The translations under genes were made by a program, and so were the position numbers. This document shows positions 7,808 through 15,332 of a DNA stretch of 64,000 nucleotides, one piece after another. This stretch comes from Brevibacterium sp. GTDB lineage: Bacteria; Actinomycetota; Actinomycetes; Actinomycetales; Brevibacteriaceae. The first letter of the stretch is position 1, and each line of letters opens with the position of its first letter. The stretch covers positions 1 through 64,000 of the forward strand of contig JAKDSA010000007.1 in assembly GCA_030457025.1 (NCBI GenBank), read 5' to 3'. The notes beneath the pieces are model-generated. The model had not been told where the DNA came from and did no database searches. It saw only the letters and a list, made by a program, of their open reading frames with translations.

Positions 7808-8716
7808 TCACGCAGCCTGCGTAGACGCTTCCTCCTGAACCGGACCAGCACTCTGGCCAGCCCGGAACTTCTCCTCAAACTCCACCGGCGGAACCATCCC
7901 CAACGCCGAGTGCAACCTCCGCCGGTTATAGACCACCTCGATCCACCGAGCGACTTCCCGCATCACCTCAGCCCGAGTCTGCCAGACTCGCCGCTCGAAG
8001 AACTCAGTCTTCAATGACGACCAGAACGACTCCGACATCGCGTTATCCCAACACACTCCAGTCCGCCCAACAGACTGCTTGAGCCCCAGCTCGATAGACG
8101 CCTGATGCAACTGCGCCGACGTGTACTGCGCTCCTTTGTCGGCATGAAAAATGACGTCACCTGGAACCATTTCGCGCAGCGTATGAGCCATCCTCAACGC
8201 CCGCTCGACGAGGTCGGAATCCTGCCTGGAATCCATCGCCCAACCAAGCACTCGACGTGAGCACCCATCGCGGATCACACACAAATACACGAACCCCTCC
8301 CAGGTGCGCAGATACGTAATATCGCTGATCCACACAGCATCCAACTCGCCTCGATCCCAGACCCGTTTCACGAGGTCAGGAATGTGATGAGTCGCCACTC
8401 CAGGCAGTGTCGTCACCGGCCGGAACCGACGCGGACTGATGCCTTCAAGGCCCTGCCTGCGCAACGATGCCGCGACTGTCTTCTCGTCCGCGCTCACGCC
8501 TTGTCGAGCCAGTTGCGCTGCCACCCGCGGTGCCCCGTAGACACCGTCGGAGTCCGCATGGATCTCTGCGACTTGCCCGTCAAGGCTCCGTTGCGCTCTG
8601 GCTCTCTTCGATGGTCCGGTCTGCCGACGTTTCTTCCATGCGTAGTACCCGGATTTCGTCACCTCGAGGAGCCTGGCCATCCGGCGAATCGCATAGTGGG
8701 CCTTCTCCGAGTCCAT
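7808..8716 (-). CDS. IS3-family transposase OrfB (DDE integrase domain)
   Basis: The 302-residue OrfB protein begins MDSEKAHYAIRRMARLLEV with an HTH_21 region (SDGVYGAPRVAAQLARQG). It has the DDE core in VWISDITYLRTWEGF (Asp), FHADKGAQYTS (Asp; K replaces the usual R) and NAMSESFWSSLKTE (Glu). The C-terminus (VVYNRRRLHSALGMVPP) is standard. The ATG at 8714-8716 overlaps the OrfA stop by one base (TGATG), so coupled initiation can make OrfB as well as or instead of a frameshift product. It appears intact. Confidence 0.85.
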   Translation of the reverse strand: MDSEKAHYAIRRMARLLEVTKSGYYAWKKRRQTGPSKRARAQRSLDGQVAEIHADSDGVYGAPRVAAQLARQGVSADEKTVAASLRRQGLEGISPRRFRPVTTLPGVATHHIPDLVKRVWDRGELDAVWISDITYLRTWEGFVYLCVIRDGCSRRVLGWAMDSRQDSDLVERALRMAHTLREMVPGDVIFHADKGAQYTSAQLHQASIELGLKQSVGRTGVCWDNAMSESFWSSLKTEFFERRVWQTRAEVMREVARWIEVVYNRRRLHSALGMVPPVEFEEKFRAGQSAGPVQEEASTQAA

Positions 8717-9042
8717 CAGTTCGAATTTCTCTTGTTTCGAGGCTTCGACGCGAAGAAGGCGGCTGCTTTTCCCAGGAACTCGTTGTCCTGTTTCAGATCG
8801 AAGTTCTCCCGCCTCAACCGTGCCAGTTCAGCCCGTTCGTCCTCGTTCAACGGGCCCGTGGATTCCCCGTCGACGCGACGTCGGTCTTTCTCAGCTTTGA
8901 CCCAGGTGCCCAGGGTCTGTTCACCGACTCCGATTTCCTTCGCCACCGCGGCGATGGACCTGCCGGTGTCGATGACGAGATTCGCGGCCTCGATCCGGTA
9001 TTGCGGGGTATAAGAGCGACGCTGTCGCTTCTGATCTGACAT
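8716..9042 (-). CDS. IS3-family transposase OrfA (HTH)
   Basis: This 108-residue OrfA protein has a DNA-binding domain (RRSYTPQYRIEAANLV, then SIAAVAKEIGVGEQTLGTWVKAEK) and a heptad-rich C-terminal helix (ERAELARLRRENFDLKQDNEFLGKAAAFFAS). The ATG at 9040-9042 (MSDQKRQRRSYTPQ) matches the family start. The frame continues upstream into the terminal repeat but without family similarity. Confidence 0.85.
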   Translation of the reverse strand: MSDQKRQRRSYTPQYRIEAANLVIDTGRSIAAVAKEIGVGEQTLGTWVKAEKDRRRVDGESTGPLNEDERAELARLRRENFDLKQDNEFLGKAAAFFASKPRNKRNSN

Positions 9043-9076
9043 ATTGAACATCCTTCCAGCAGGACTGCGAATCCCG

Positions 9077-9988
9077 CTAACTTGGGTGTCCACTATTCGA
9101 GGGTAGCCTCATGAGCGCTTGGAGTCTGTCGCGGTGCCCGGGCGGTTCTGGAATGTCGTCAACGAGCTTGCGCAACCGACTGCTGGACGCTTTTGTGTAG
9201 ATCTGCGTCGTAGCAACGGACGCGTGGCCAAGAAGGTCTCGCAGGCCCATGAGGTCGGGGTTGAGCTCGAGGGCGTCGACGCCGAACTTGTGGCGCAGCG
9301 AGTGTGCATTTCTTCCGGGTTGGAAACCAAGAAGATGCCGAACACGTCGACCGATTGAACGGGGCAACATGTGTCCCGAGGGGTTCCGGTCGGAAGGGAA
9401 GAAATATCCGGTTGGGAACTGTGGCAACAGTTCCTGCATGAGGGGGTGGAGGGGGACGAGGCGTTGTTTGTTGCCCTTGCCGAGTACGCGGAGTTCCTTG
9501 GTGGGAAGCATGACGTCGTCGGAGTGGGCTCGAGAGACTTCTCCGGCTCGCATTCCTTGGAGTTCTCCGAAGAGGATCATCAGTACGTCGATGGGGCGTG
9601 TTGCTCGGTCGAGGGCTCGTTGAATGTCATCGGTCGGGCACGGGTTCGGGATTCCGACGCTGTTGCGCATGCTGGGGAGCTTGCGCGCAGGGTTCTTCTT
9701 GATCTTGCCGATCGTTTCGGCCCATTCGTAAAACACACTGAGGGTAGAGCGGGCAGATCGTTTCGTGGAGATTGCTGGACCAACGTCTTTGGAAAGCCAA
9801 GTGTGGAAATCTTCGAGGGTGAGTCTGAGGACAGAACCATGCTCGGTGGTGTCCTGAGCCCATGTCATGAGCCGTTGGAGATAGTAGCCGCGTAGCTCGA
9901 CTGTGTATGGAGAGCGGTAGGTCGATAGGGCTGTCGTGAACGCGTCGTGGAGCGCCTGGTGTGGTTTCGACAGCTGGTGGTCTGACAT
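9077..9988 (-). CDS. Tyrosine recombinase / integrase
   Basis: This 303-residue phage-type integrase has an N-terminal SAM-like core-binding domain (about residues 10-95) and a C-terminal catalytic domain. The catalytic residues are visible: Arg147 (LQGMRAGEV), the beta-hairpin Lys in LGKGNKQR (about 172), His229/Arg232 (HSLRH), His255 (LLGHAS) and nucleophile Tyr264 (TQIYTKA). The last four to five codons lie inside the terminal repeat of the neighbouring IS, so the native C-terminus has been replaced after about residue 298. The catalytic core is unaffected. It lies 760 bp from a tRNA-like fragment and is the likely integrase of the island. Confidence 0.9.
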   Translation of the reverse strand: MSDHQLSKPHQALHDAFTTALSTYRSPYTVELRGYYLQRLMTWAQDTTEHGSVLRLTLEDFHTWLSKDVGPAISTKRSARSTLSVFYEWAETIGKIKKNPARKLPSMRNSVGIPNPCPTDDIQRALDRATRPIDVLMILFGELQGMRAGEVSRAHSDDVMLPTKELRVLGKGNKQRLVPLHPLMQELLPQFPTGYFFPSDRNPSGHMLPRSIGRRVRHLLGFQPGRNAHSLRHKFGVDALELNPDLMGLRDLLGHASVATTQIYTKASSSRLRKLVDDIPEPPGHRDRLQALMRLPSNSGHPS

Positions 9989-10050
9989 GGGATCTCACTT
10001 TCGAATAGGGGAAGTGAGATTGTTTTTAGCATGTTCTAACTTGTTCGGCT

Positions 10051-10272
10051 TTACCGAGGCCTGCCGAGGAGTGCTCCGAAGAGGAAGAATCCGATCGTTC
10101 CGCCGATGGCAGCTAGCCAAAGTGGACCCGATGATTCGACCAGGAAAATTTGGAGGAAAGATGCTGCTGCTAATGCGGCACAGGCGAAGAAGGCAAGCCT
10201 GACAGCTATGCCGAGGACGCCGACCAGTATGAAGCCTCCGATTACTAGCGCAACGATGACTCCGAAGTCCAT
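10051..10272 (-). CDS. Small membrane protein, two to three helices
   Basis: The 73-residue product is almost entirely hydrophobic, with segments at about residues 4-28 (VIVALVIGGFILVGVLGIAV), 29-47 and 50-70 separated by short loops, and it ends GALLGRPR. No family is recognised. The ATG is preceded by AAGGAG with 8 bp spacing, a strong Shine-Dalgarno, which supports it as a real gene. It is probably co-transcribed with the gene at 10341-10625 and belongs to the island cargo next to the integrase. Confidence 0.55.
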   Translation of the reverse strand: MDFGVIVALVIGGFILVGVLGIAVRLAFFACAALAAASFLQIFLVESSGPLWLAAIGGTIGFFLFGALLGRPR

Positions 10273-10340
10273 GGTGACTTCTCCTTAGACTTGAGGTGCG
10301 GTTTGTATCCAGCAGGCTATTGCACGGTGCTGACGCGGAG

Positions 10341-10625
10341 TTATCCATGGGCAGGTATCGTAACGGAGCCGCGGCTCCAATCGTCATGGTTCGGCATGGG
10401 TGCTACTTCTAGGCCGCGTTCACCGAGAATCGCGCGCACTGTCCTGCGGCTGTCTGGTTGGCCGGCAATCCGAACGTCAAATTGTTCGACACGCTGCCCG
10501 GTGTAGCGGCCGCCCATATGAGAGCCAGACCGGTTGATGATCGTGAAACTGAGCTCTGAATAGTCGAACCCTGCACGCTTGAGGATTGCCTTCACGGACC
10601 GGATGGTGAGGTGATTCGTTTTCAT
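10341..10625 (-). CDS. Hypothetical island protein (94 aa)
   Basis: This small soluble protein (MKTNHLTIRSVKAILKRAGFDYSE at its start) has a predicted helix, a strand-rich middle (LSFTIINRSGSHMGG) and a C-terminal half with ERGLEVAPM. Proteins of this type, with a short helix and then a beta hairpin, are common on phages and plasmids of actinobacteria, but I cannot name a family. It begins about 120 bp from the tRNA-like fragment that ends the island and reads away from it. Confidence 0.45.
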   Translation of the reverse strand: MKTNHLTIRSVKAILKRAGFDYSELSFTIINRSGSHMGGRYTGQRVEQFDVRIAGQPDSRRTVRAILGERGLEVAPMPNHDDWSRGSVTIPAHG

Positions 10626-10744
10626 TGGTCGTCAGCGCCTTCGATCACCAGGTTACGGAGTGCGACAACCCACGATGCGGCAAGTAGTTGCCCAGTGCCA
10701 CTAGATTGCGAAGCGAGTTCACGTCGTAGTCGAAGCATGTCTGC

Positions 10745-10793
10745 TTGGAATCTGTTAATCGTGAGGTCGGGGGATCGAGTCCCCCTCCCGCTA
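10745..10793 (+). other. 3' tRNA-gene fragment, probable attachment site (att)
   Basis: The sequence has a T-arm (GGGGG at 10769-10773, loop ATCGAGT, CCCCC at 10781-10785), then TCCCGCT and a discriminator A at 10793, like the 3' half of a tRNA without an encoded CCA. Upstream, CTGTTAA at 10750-10757 could be an anticodon loop, but its 5' stem strand does not pair, and no AGCGGGA acceptor strand is present. So the 5' half is missing. A partial 3' tRNA end close to a tyrosine integrase, with chromosomal genes beyond it, is the classic distal att junction. The tRNA identity is not certain. Confidence 0.55.
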
Positions 10794-10802
10794 CTTCGAC
10801 GA

Positions 10803-10838
10803 AAAGGACCTCCACTGTCCGGGTGGGGGTCCTTTCTG
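10803..10838 (+). terminator. Intrinsic terminator after the tRNA-like fragment
   Basis: AAAGGACC at 10803-10810 pairs with GGTCCTTT at 10828-10835, with additional pairing of CCAC and GTGG inside. Its position directly after the tRNA 3' end fits the native terminator of the interrupted tRNA gene. Confidence 0.6.
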
Positions 10839-10879
10839 ATTCACGACCCAGGATGCTCACGACTCAGCGTCCGTACGGC

Positions 10880-11125
10880 TTAATTCCGCAGCCTCGGCGA
10901 GACATCCTCCGCATCCGGCCTACAGTCCGCAAGCTTGCGAAATGCAGTGGCGAGCAACCAGTAGATCGCCGCGGACACGGGGGCGACCAGAATGACCTGC
11001 CACCAGGACAGATCCTGTGAGCCCCAGCCCAGGAGCTTGAAGCAGGAGTGGACGCACAGGACGAGGGCCATCAGGATGAGCGCTTCTCGCCGGTTGCGCC
11101 GGCGGTCGGAGGTTGGCTCCTTCAT
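10880..11125 (-). CDS. Small membrane protein (two helices)
   Basis: This 81-residue protein has a basic N-terminus (SDRRRNRREAL), a hydrophobic helix ILMALVLCVHSCFKLLGW, a short loop with WGSQDLSWW and a second helix VILVAPVSAAIYWLLATAF, then a short acidic tail. The topology is probably both ends in the cytoplasm. No family is recognised. The ATG at 11123-11125 is preferred; a TTG at 11134 is possible. No strong Shine-Dalgarno is visible, so it may be leaderless. It is the first chromosomal gene beyond the island boundary. Confidence 0.55.
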   Translation of the reverse strand: MKEPTSDRRRNRREALILMALVLCVHSCFKLLGWGSQDLSWWQVILVAPVSAAIYWLLATAFRKLADCRPDAEDVSPRLRN

Positions 11126-11240
11126 AAAAAACAAGGCTACCTGAATAATTGAAACTTCAGTGTGTCTATTTTCGATGGACCCGGGGTAGGTGCGGGACTA
11201 GGATGATCGTTGCTCAGCCAGTTGACCGATGGAGCCTAAG

Positions 11241-11330
11241 ATGAACGACCTCTTCCCTCACCGGCACGAAGCGCACGATCTCGGTTGTCGGCCCTCGTGC
11301 GGTCGCGTCCTGAAGACGGTGACGCTGTGA
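11241..11330 (+). CDS. Putative 29-aa upstream peptide coupled to the SGNH gene
   Basis: An ATG at 11241, preceded by GGAG, opens a 29-codon frame (starting MNDLFPHRHEAHDL and ending in VLKTVTL). Its TGA at 11328-11330 overlaps the GTG start of the hydrolase (GTGA). The arrangement looks like a translationally coupled leader. It could equally be chance; the peptide has no known relatives that I can name. Confidence 0.3.
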   Translation: MNDLFPHRHEAHDLGCRPSCGRVLKTVTL

Positions 11331-12112
11331 GCGGCGATCCCAGCCTGCCGTTGCGCTATGTTGCCATCGGCGACAGTCTCTCCGAGGGGGTGGGTGACGA
11401 GCCCTGGCCCGATGGCAGCCCGCGCGGCTGGACCGATCGCCTGGCATCTCTGCTGACTGCGCACTACGGACAGCACCGGGCCATCCACTATGCGAATCTT
11501 GCCGTGCGCGGTTACAAGACGGCCCAGGTCGTCGACACGCAGATCCAGACGGCCATCGCGCTGCGGCCCGACTTCGTGACGCTGACCGCGGGGATGAATG
11601 ACATCATGCGACCCCGTGTCGACTTCGGCGCGCTGAAGTCCGCCCTCATCGGGATCGTCGAGCCACTGACGGCTGCTGGCACCAAGGTCTACGTCGTCCC
11701 CATCCCCAATATCGCCGGAGTCTCGCCAGCTGGGCCGCTGATCAACACCCGTCGACTGCGTCTCAATGCGATCTATCAGCACCTCGTCGATTCCCACGGA
11801 GTCCTGCCGCTGACCAACACCACCAATTCGGTGTTCGAAGATCCCCGTGCATGGGACGAAGATCGCCTTCACCTTGCCGCGCTGGGCCACGAGCGGCTCG
11901 CCTGTGCCGCGGCAGCGAGCTTCGGCGTCCCGATCGACTTCGATTTCCTCAGCCCTCCTGAGGGTCCGGCGCCGGTGCGCACAGCCAGCATCGAGGCACA
12001 ATGGTGGTGGAAGCACGTCAGGCCGTGGATCTATCGACGGCTGACGGGCAAGTCCTCAGGGGACGGACGAGTGGCCAAGCGCCCTGAACTGGGCCCGATC
12101 GTCGACGAATAG
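11327..12112 (+). CDS. SGNH/GDSL-family hydrolase
   Basis: This 261-residue cytoplasmic esterase/lipase-type enzyme of the SGNH fold has all four blocks. Block I is GDSLSEG, with nucleophile Ser17. Block II is the Gly in NLAVRGYKTAQV, block III is the Asn in TAGMNDIMRP, and block V is DRLHLAALGHE with the catalytic Asp and His. A GxxxxxP-type loop (PIPNIAGVSP) lies between. No signal peptide is present, so it probably acts inside the cell; the substrate is unknown. I chose the GTG at 11327, which overlaps the stop of a short upstream frame. A TTG at 11285 would add 14 residues of poor quality. Confidence 0.85.
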   Translation: MSGDPSLPLRYVAIGDSLSEGVGDEPWPDGSPRGWTDRLASLLTAHYGQHRAIHYANLAVRGYKTAQVVDTQIQTAIALRPDFVTLTAGMNDIMRPRVDFGALKSALIGIVEPLTAAGTKVYVVPIPNIAGVSPAGPLINTRRLRLNAIYQHLVDSHGVLPLTNTTNSVFEDPRAWDEDRLHLAALGHERLACAAAASFGVPIDFDFLSPPEGPAPVRTASIEAQWWWKHVRPWIYRRLTGKSSGDGRVAKRPELGPIVDE

Positions 12113-12228
12113 TAGTCGTCACCGACGAGTAGTAAGGGGCTGCCTGCCGGGATCTCGACTCATCACCACGACGGTTGCTCCGGACGTAGACTCGGTTTCA
12201 CACATTTGCCCACCGTAGGGAATCAACG

Positions 12229-13191
12229 ATGATTGACACTCGGCTCAGCAACTGGCTCCTCGACTCCGACCCGGCACTGCGCTGGCAGGTCGAACGCGAC
12301 CTGTTGGACCGTGACGAAGACATCTGGCAGGCGACTCGGGCGAAGGTGCCGAGCGAGGGGTTCGGCCGTGAGCTTCTGCGTCTCCAGGACGTGGACGGGC
12401 AGTGGGCTGGAGGCGCATACTTTCCGTCGGACTTCAGGGGCGAAGGTCCGCAGCCGTGGACGGCCACCACATGGGCGCTCAACCAGCTTCGAGACTGGGG
12501 AGCTCCCGCCTCGGCGCTGGAGGGTACCGCTGAGAAGCTGATCCCGGTGCGCTGGGAATACGAGGACATGCCCTATTGGGGCGGGGAAGTCGACGTGTGC
12601 ATCAACGCGATGACGCTGTCGAACGGCCTGTGGCTCGGTGCCGACGTCGACGCGATCGTCGACTGGTTCCTCGACCATCAGCTCGACGACGGGGGCTGGA
12701 ACTGCGAATGGGTGGAAGGGTCGACGGTGGCCTCCTTCCATTCCACGCTCAACGCACTGATCGGCCTCCTCGATTATCAGGTGCGCACCGGCGACACGGA
12801 GCGGGTTGCGGACGCTCGCGCCCGCGGAGAGGAATACCTGCTGCGTCGCGACCTCTTCCGCAGGCTGTCGACAGGGGAGCCCTTCTATGACCGCGTATTC
12901 AGCCTCGCCCATCCTCGGCAGGCCTATTACAACGTCCTCGCCGCAGCCGACTACTTCTGGGAGGCCGACAACACCACCCCAGATCCGCGCATGGGCGAGG
13001 CGATCGAGGTCATCAGGTCTCAGGGTCAGAGCGACGGAACCTGGCTGCAGGGACACCGACTGGACGGTGATGTCTGGTTCCACATCGACGCGCCGACCGG
13101 TGAACCGTCGAAATGGGTGACCCTCCAGGCAACCCGAGTTCTGCAGTGGTGGGACGCGGCGCAGTCTGCGCCGCGCGACCGGCAGGTCTGA
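12229..13191 (+). CDS. Squalene-cyclase-like (alpha/alpha toroid) protein
   Basis: The 320-residue product has repeats resembling prenyltransferase/squalene-oxidase repeats. It has QDVDGQWAGGAYFP, then TTWALNQLRDWG, then DHQLDDGGWNCEW and a C-terminal SQGQSDGTWLQG, each placing a Q/D-G-W motif before a helix. No DxDD catalytic motif of class II cyclases is visible and it is about half the length of a true squalene-hopene cyclase. It is therefore probably a toroid-fold protein of other function rather than a hopanoid enzyme. The ATG at 12229 starts a family-like N-terminus (TRLSNWLLDSDPALRWQV). It stands alone, upstream of the Tat cassette by 112 bp. Confidence 0.6.
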   Translation: MIDTRLSNWLLDSDPALRWQVERDLLDRDEDIWQATRAKVPSEGFGRELLRLQDVDGQWAGGAYFPSDFRGEGPQPWTATTWALNQLRDWGAPASALEGTAEKLIPVRWEYEDMPYWGGEVDVCINAMTLSNGLWLGADVDAIVDWFLDHQLDDGGWNCEWVEGSTVASFHSTLNALIGLLDYQVRTGDTERVADARARGEEYLLRRDLFRRLSTGEPFYDRVFSLAHPRQAYYNVLAAADYFWEADNTTPDPRMGEAIEVIRSQGQSDGTWLQGHRLDGDVWFHIDAPTGEPSKWVTLQATRVLQWWDAAQSAPRDRQV

Positions 13192-13303
13192 TCGATCCAC
13201 AGGCCCGAGCGATCCACAGGCCTGACATAGGAATGCCACAGTTCGTGGCCAGAGCCGGTCCGCACGATGGAGTCATCAACATCCACCGAATGAAGGACAC
13301 ACC

Positions 13304-14278
13304 ATGGCTCGAGTACCAGAACCAGAGGAGACCCCCGACGGACCGACCTATGAAGGGCGGCTCCTCGATCACCCCGACGAGGAGGTCGTCGACCAGGGCG
13401 CGGCGTTCGACATTCGCACCCTCTTCAGCCGTCGCAGCGTCCTCGGGGTCGTCGGCGCCGGCATCGGAACGGTGGCGCTGGCCGCCTGCGGAATGAACTC
13501 TGCCTCCGGCAGCGACAGCTTAGTGACGGAGATCCCCGATGAGACCGCCGGCCCCTACCCGGCTGATGGCTCAAACGGTCCGGACATCCTCGAACAATCG
13601 GGAATCGTGCGCTCCGACATCCGGTCGAACATCGACGGCAGTGAAACGGTCGAGGGCGTGGCACTGACCTTCACCCTCAAGGTCACCGACATGGCCAATG
13701 ACAACAAGGCATTCGAAGGGGTGGCCGTCTACGCCTGGCACTGCGATGCACAGGGCCGCTACTCCATGTACTCCGAGGGCGTCGAGGATGCGACCTGGCT
13801 GCGCGGTGTCCAAGTCGCCGACGAGAAGGGGGAAGTCACCTTCACCTCGGTCTTCCCCGCCTGCTACACCGGAAGATGGACCCACATCCACTTCGAGATC
13901 TACCCGGACGTCGACTCCATCACCGATGCCGACAACGCCATTGCCACCTCACAGATGGCTCTGCCCGAGGACGCCTGCAACGCGGTCTTCGAACTCTCCG
14001 CCTACGACGGATCGGCCGAGAATCTGTCCAACGTCAGCCTCGACGATGACAATGTCTTCGGCGATGACGGGGGAGAGCACCAGATGGCGACGATCAGCGG
14101 CGACACTGACAAGGGCTACGTAGCCTCGCTGGACGTGCCCGTCGACACAGGCACAGAGCCGACCGGAGGAGCCGAACCCGGAGGCGGCGGCGGGGAAGGC
14201 GGCGAACCTCCGGAAGGCGGAGCCCCACCCGAGGGCGGCACGCCTGCGGAAGGTGGAGCTGCCTCGGCGGAGAAATAG
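13304..14278 (+). CDS. Tat-exported lipoprotein, intradiol ring-cleavage dioxygenase family
   Basis: The 324-residue protein has a late twin-arginine signal (SRRSVLG, Arg43-Arg44) followed by a hydrophobic stretch and a lipobox LAAC with Cys62, so it is expected to be exported folded and lipid-anchored. The mature part is an intradiol dioxygenase beta-sandwich. Likely Fe(III) ligands are Tyr153 (QGRYS), Tyr188, His194 and His196 (CYTGRWTHIHFEIY), so the site appears complete. About 40 C-terminal residues are a Gly/Glu/Pro-rich tail that could lie in the wall. The substrate is unknown; protocatechuate is only the family prototype. The tatA start is 26 bp downstream, implying a shared transcript with its own export machinery. 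Confidence 0.85.
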   Translation: MARVPEPEETPDGPTYEGRLLDHPDEEVVDQGAAFDIRTLFSRRSVLGVVGAGIGTVALAACGMNSASGSDSLVTEIPDETAGPYPADGSNGPDILEQSGIVRSDIRSNIDGSETVEGVALTFTLKVTDMANDNKAFEGVAVYAWHCDAQGRYSMYSEGVEDATWLRGVQVADEKGEVTFTSVFPACYTGRWTHIHFEIYPDVDSITDADNAIATSQMALPEDACNAVFELSAYDGSAENLSNVSLDDDNVFGDDGGEHQMATISGDTDKGYVASLDVPVDTGTEPTGGAEPGGGGGEGGEPPEGGAPPEGGTPAEGGAASAEK

Positions 14279-14304
14279 ACGAGCAACCGAAAGGACTTCA
14301 GATC

Positions 14305-14556
14305 ATGCTGCACAATCTCACGGGCTGGCACGCCCTCATCGTTTTGGCCATCATCATCCTCGTCTTCGGCGCCGCCAAACTCCCGGCCCTGGCCAAGAGC
14401 CTCGGCCAATCGATGCGCATCCTCAAGGACGAAGCATCCGATCCGAGAGGCGACGACAAGAAAGACAATGACAAGAAAGACAACAGCAAGACGGCAGACC
14501 AGTCGGCCAACCCACATGAAGCGGTGACCGACCCCATCGCGCAGCGGCACTCATGA
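14305..14556 (+). CDS. tatA: Sec-independent translocase TatA
   Basis: This 83-residue protein has the TatA/E layout: a single N-terminal membrane helix (WHALIVLAIIILVFG, about residues 8-22), the FGAAKLPALAKSLGQSMR hinge and amphipathic helix, and a charged Lys/Asp-rich tail. TatA oligomers form the variable pore for folded Tat substrates. Its stop overlaps the tatC start (ATGA at 14553-14556). A GAAAGGA-type Shine-Dalgarno lies upstream of the ATG. Confidence 0.88.
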   Translation: MLHNLTGWHALIVLAIIILVFGAAKLPALAKSLGQSMRILKDEASDPRGDDKKDNDKKDNSKTADQSANPHEAVTDPIAQRHS

Positions 14557-15332
14557 GCACCGCCACCGCCGCACACGCGCCCTCGCCTGCTGAGCAGAAG
14601 ATGCCGCTGGCCGCGCACCTGAAGGAGGCCCGCACCCGGGCGATGCGTGCGGCGGTGGCACTGCTGGTGGGCACCATCATCGGCTATGTGCTCTCGGAAT
14701 CTGTCCTCGACGTGCTCCGGGCACCGATCACAGAACTGGCCGAATCTCGCAGCGCATCCTTAAACTATGACAGCGTCACGAGCGCATTCGATCTGCGGCT
14801 GCGCATCGCCCTGTATTCGGGAGTCATCCTCTCCAGCCCGGTCTGGCTGACGGAGCTCTTCGGCTTCCTCACACCGGGACTGACAGCCAAGGAGAGGCGC
14901 TATGGTCTCGGCTTTCTCGCGGCCGCTCTGCCTCTGTTCGCCTCCGGGTGTGCGACCGGCTTCCTCATCTTCCCGCGCATGGTCGAGGTGCTCACCTCAT
15001 TCGCCTCGGCCGAAGACAGCACCATCCTGCAGGCCGCCTACTATTTCGACTTCGTCATGAAGACCGTTCTGGCCAGCGGAGTAGCCTTCGTCCTGCCGGT
15101 CTTCCTCGTCGTCCTCAACCTCATGGGCATACTTTCGGCGTCTGCCATCGCGAAGAGCTGGCGACTCAGCGTCGTCGCCATCGTGGTCTTCGCTGCCTTA
15201 GTGACTCCGGCGGCTGACGTACTCTCGATGGTCTTCGTCGCCGCGCCCATGGTGCTGCTCTTTCTCACCGCCCTCGCGATCACCTGGATCCACGATCGGA
15301 AAGGAACAGATCATGCTCGGTCTCAGCTTTGA
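14553..15332 (+). CDS. tatC: Sec-independent translocase TatC
   Basis: This 259-residue polytopic protein has the TatC signatures: the N-terminal MPLAAHLKEARTRAMRAA (the usual form is HL-EL-R-R), a first helix, the periplasmic AFDLRLRIALYSG loop, SSPVWLTELFGFLTPGLTAKERRYG and six predicted helices, with FVLPVFLVVLNLMGIL near the C-terminus. TatC recognises the twin-arginine signal with TatB. Its gene overlaps tatA by 4 bp and the following tatB-like gene by 20 bp, which indicates a tightly coupled unit. Confidence 0.9.
   Translation: MSTATAAHAPSPAEQKMPLAAHLKEARTRAMRAAVALLVGTIIGYVLSESVLDVLRAPITELAESRSASLNYDSVTSAFDLRLRIALYSGVILSSPVWLTELFGFLTPGLTAKERRYGLGFLAAALPLFASGCATGFLIFPRMVEVLTSFASAEDSTILQAAYYFDFVMKTVLASGVAFVLPVFLVVLNLMGILSASAIAKSWRLSVVAIVVFAALVTPAADVLSMVFVAAPMVLLFLTALAITWIHDRKGTDHARSQL

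Larger units (their letters stand above)
7791..9092 (-). mobile_element. IS3-family insertion sequence (third copy)
   Basis: This 1302-bp element ends with TGGACAC at 7791 and its inverted copy at 9087-9092 (G-TGTCCA), the common TGGACA tip of many actinobacterial IS3 elements. It encodes OrfA and OrfB on the minus strand. The right end sits inside the last codons of the integrase gene. No convincing target duplication is visible. The gap between this element and the previous IS (7658-7790) holds no gene. Confidence 0.8.

Noticed and set aside
10745-10793. Complete tRNA gene
   Set aside because: No matching 5' acceptor strand or D-arm upstream, and the 5' strand of the anticodon stem does not pair.
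12229-13191. Hopanoid-forming squalene cyclase
   Set aside because: Too short and without the DxDD acid motif; only the repeat fold is supported.
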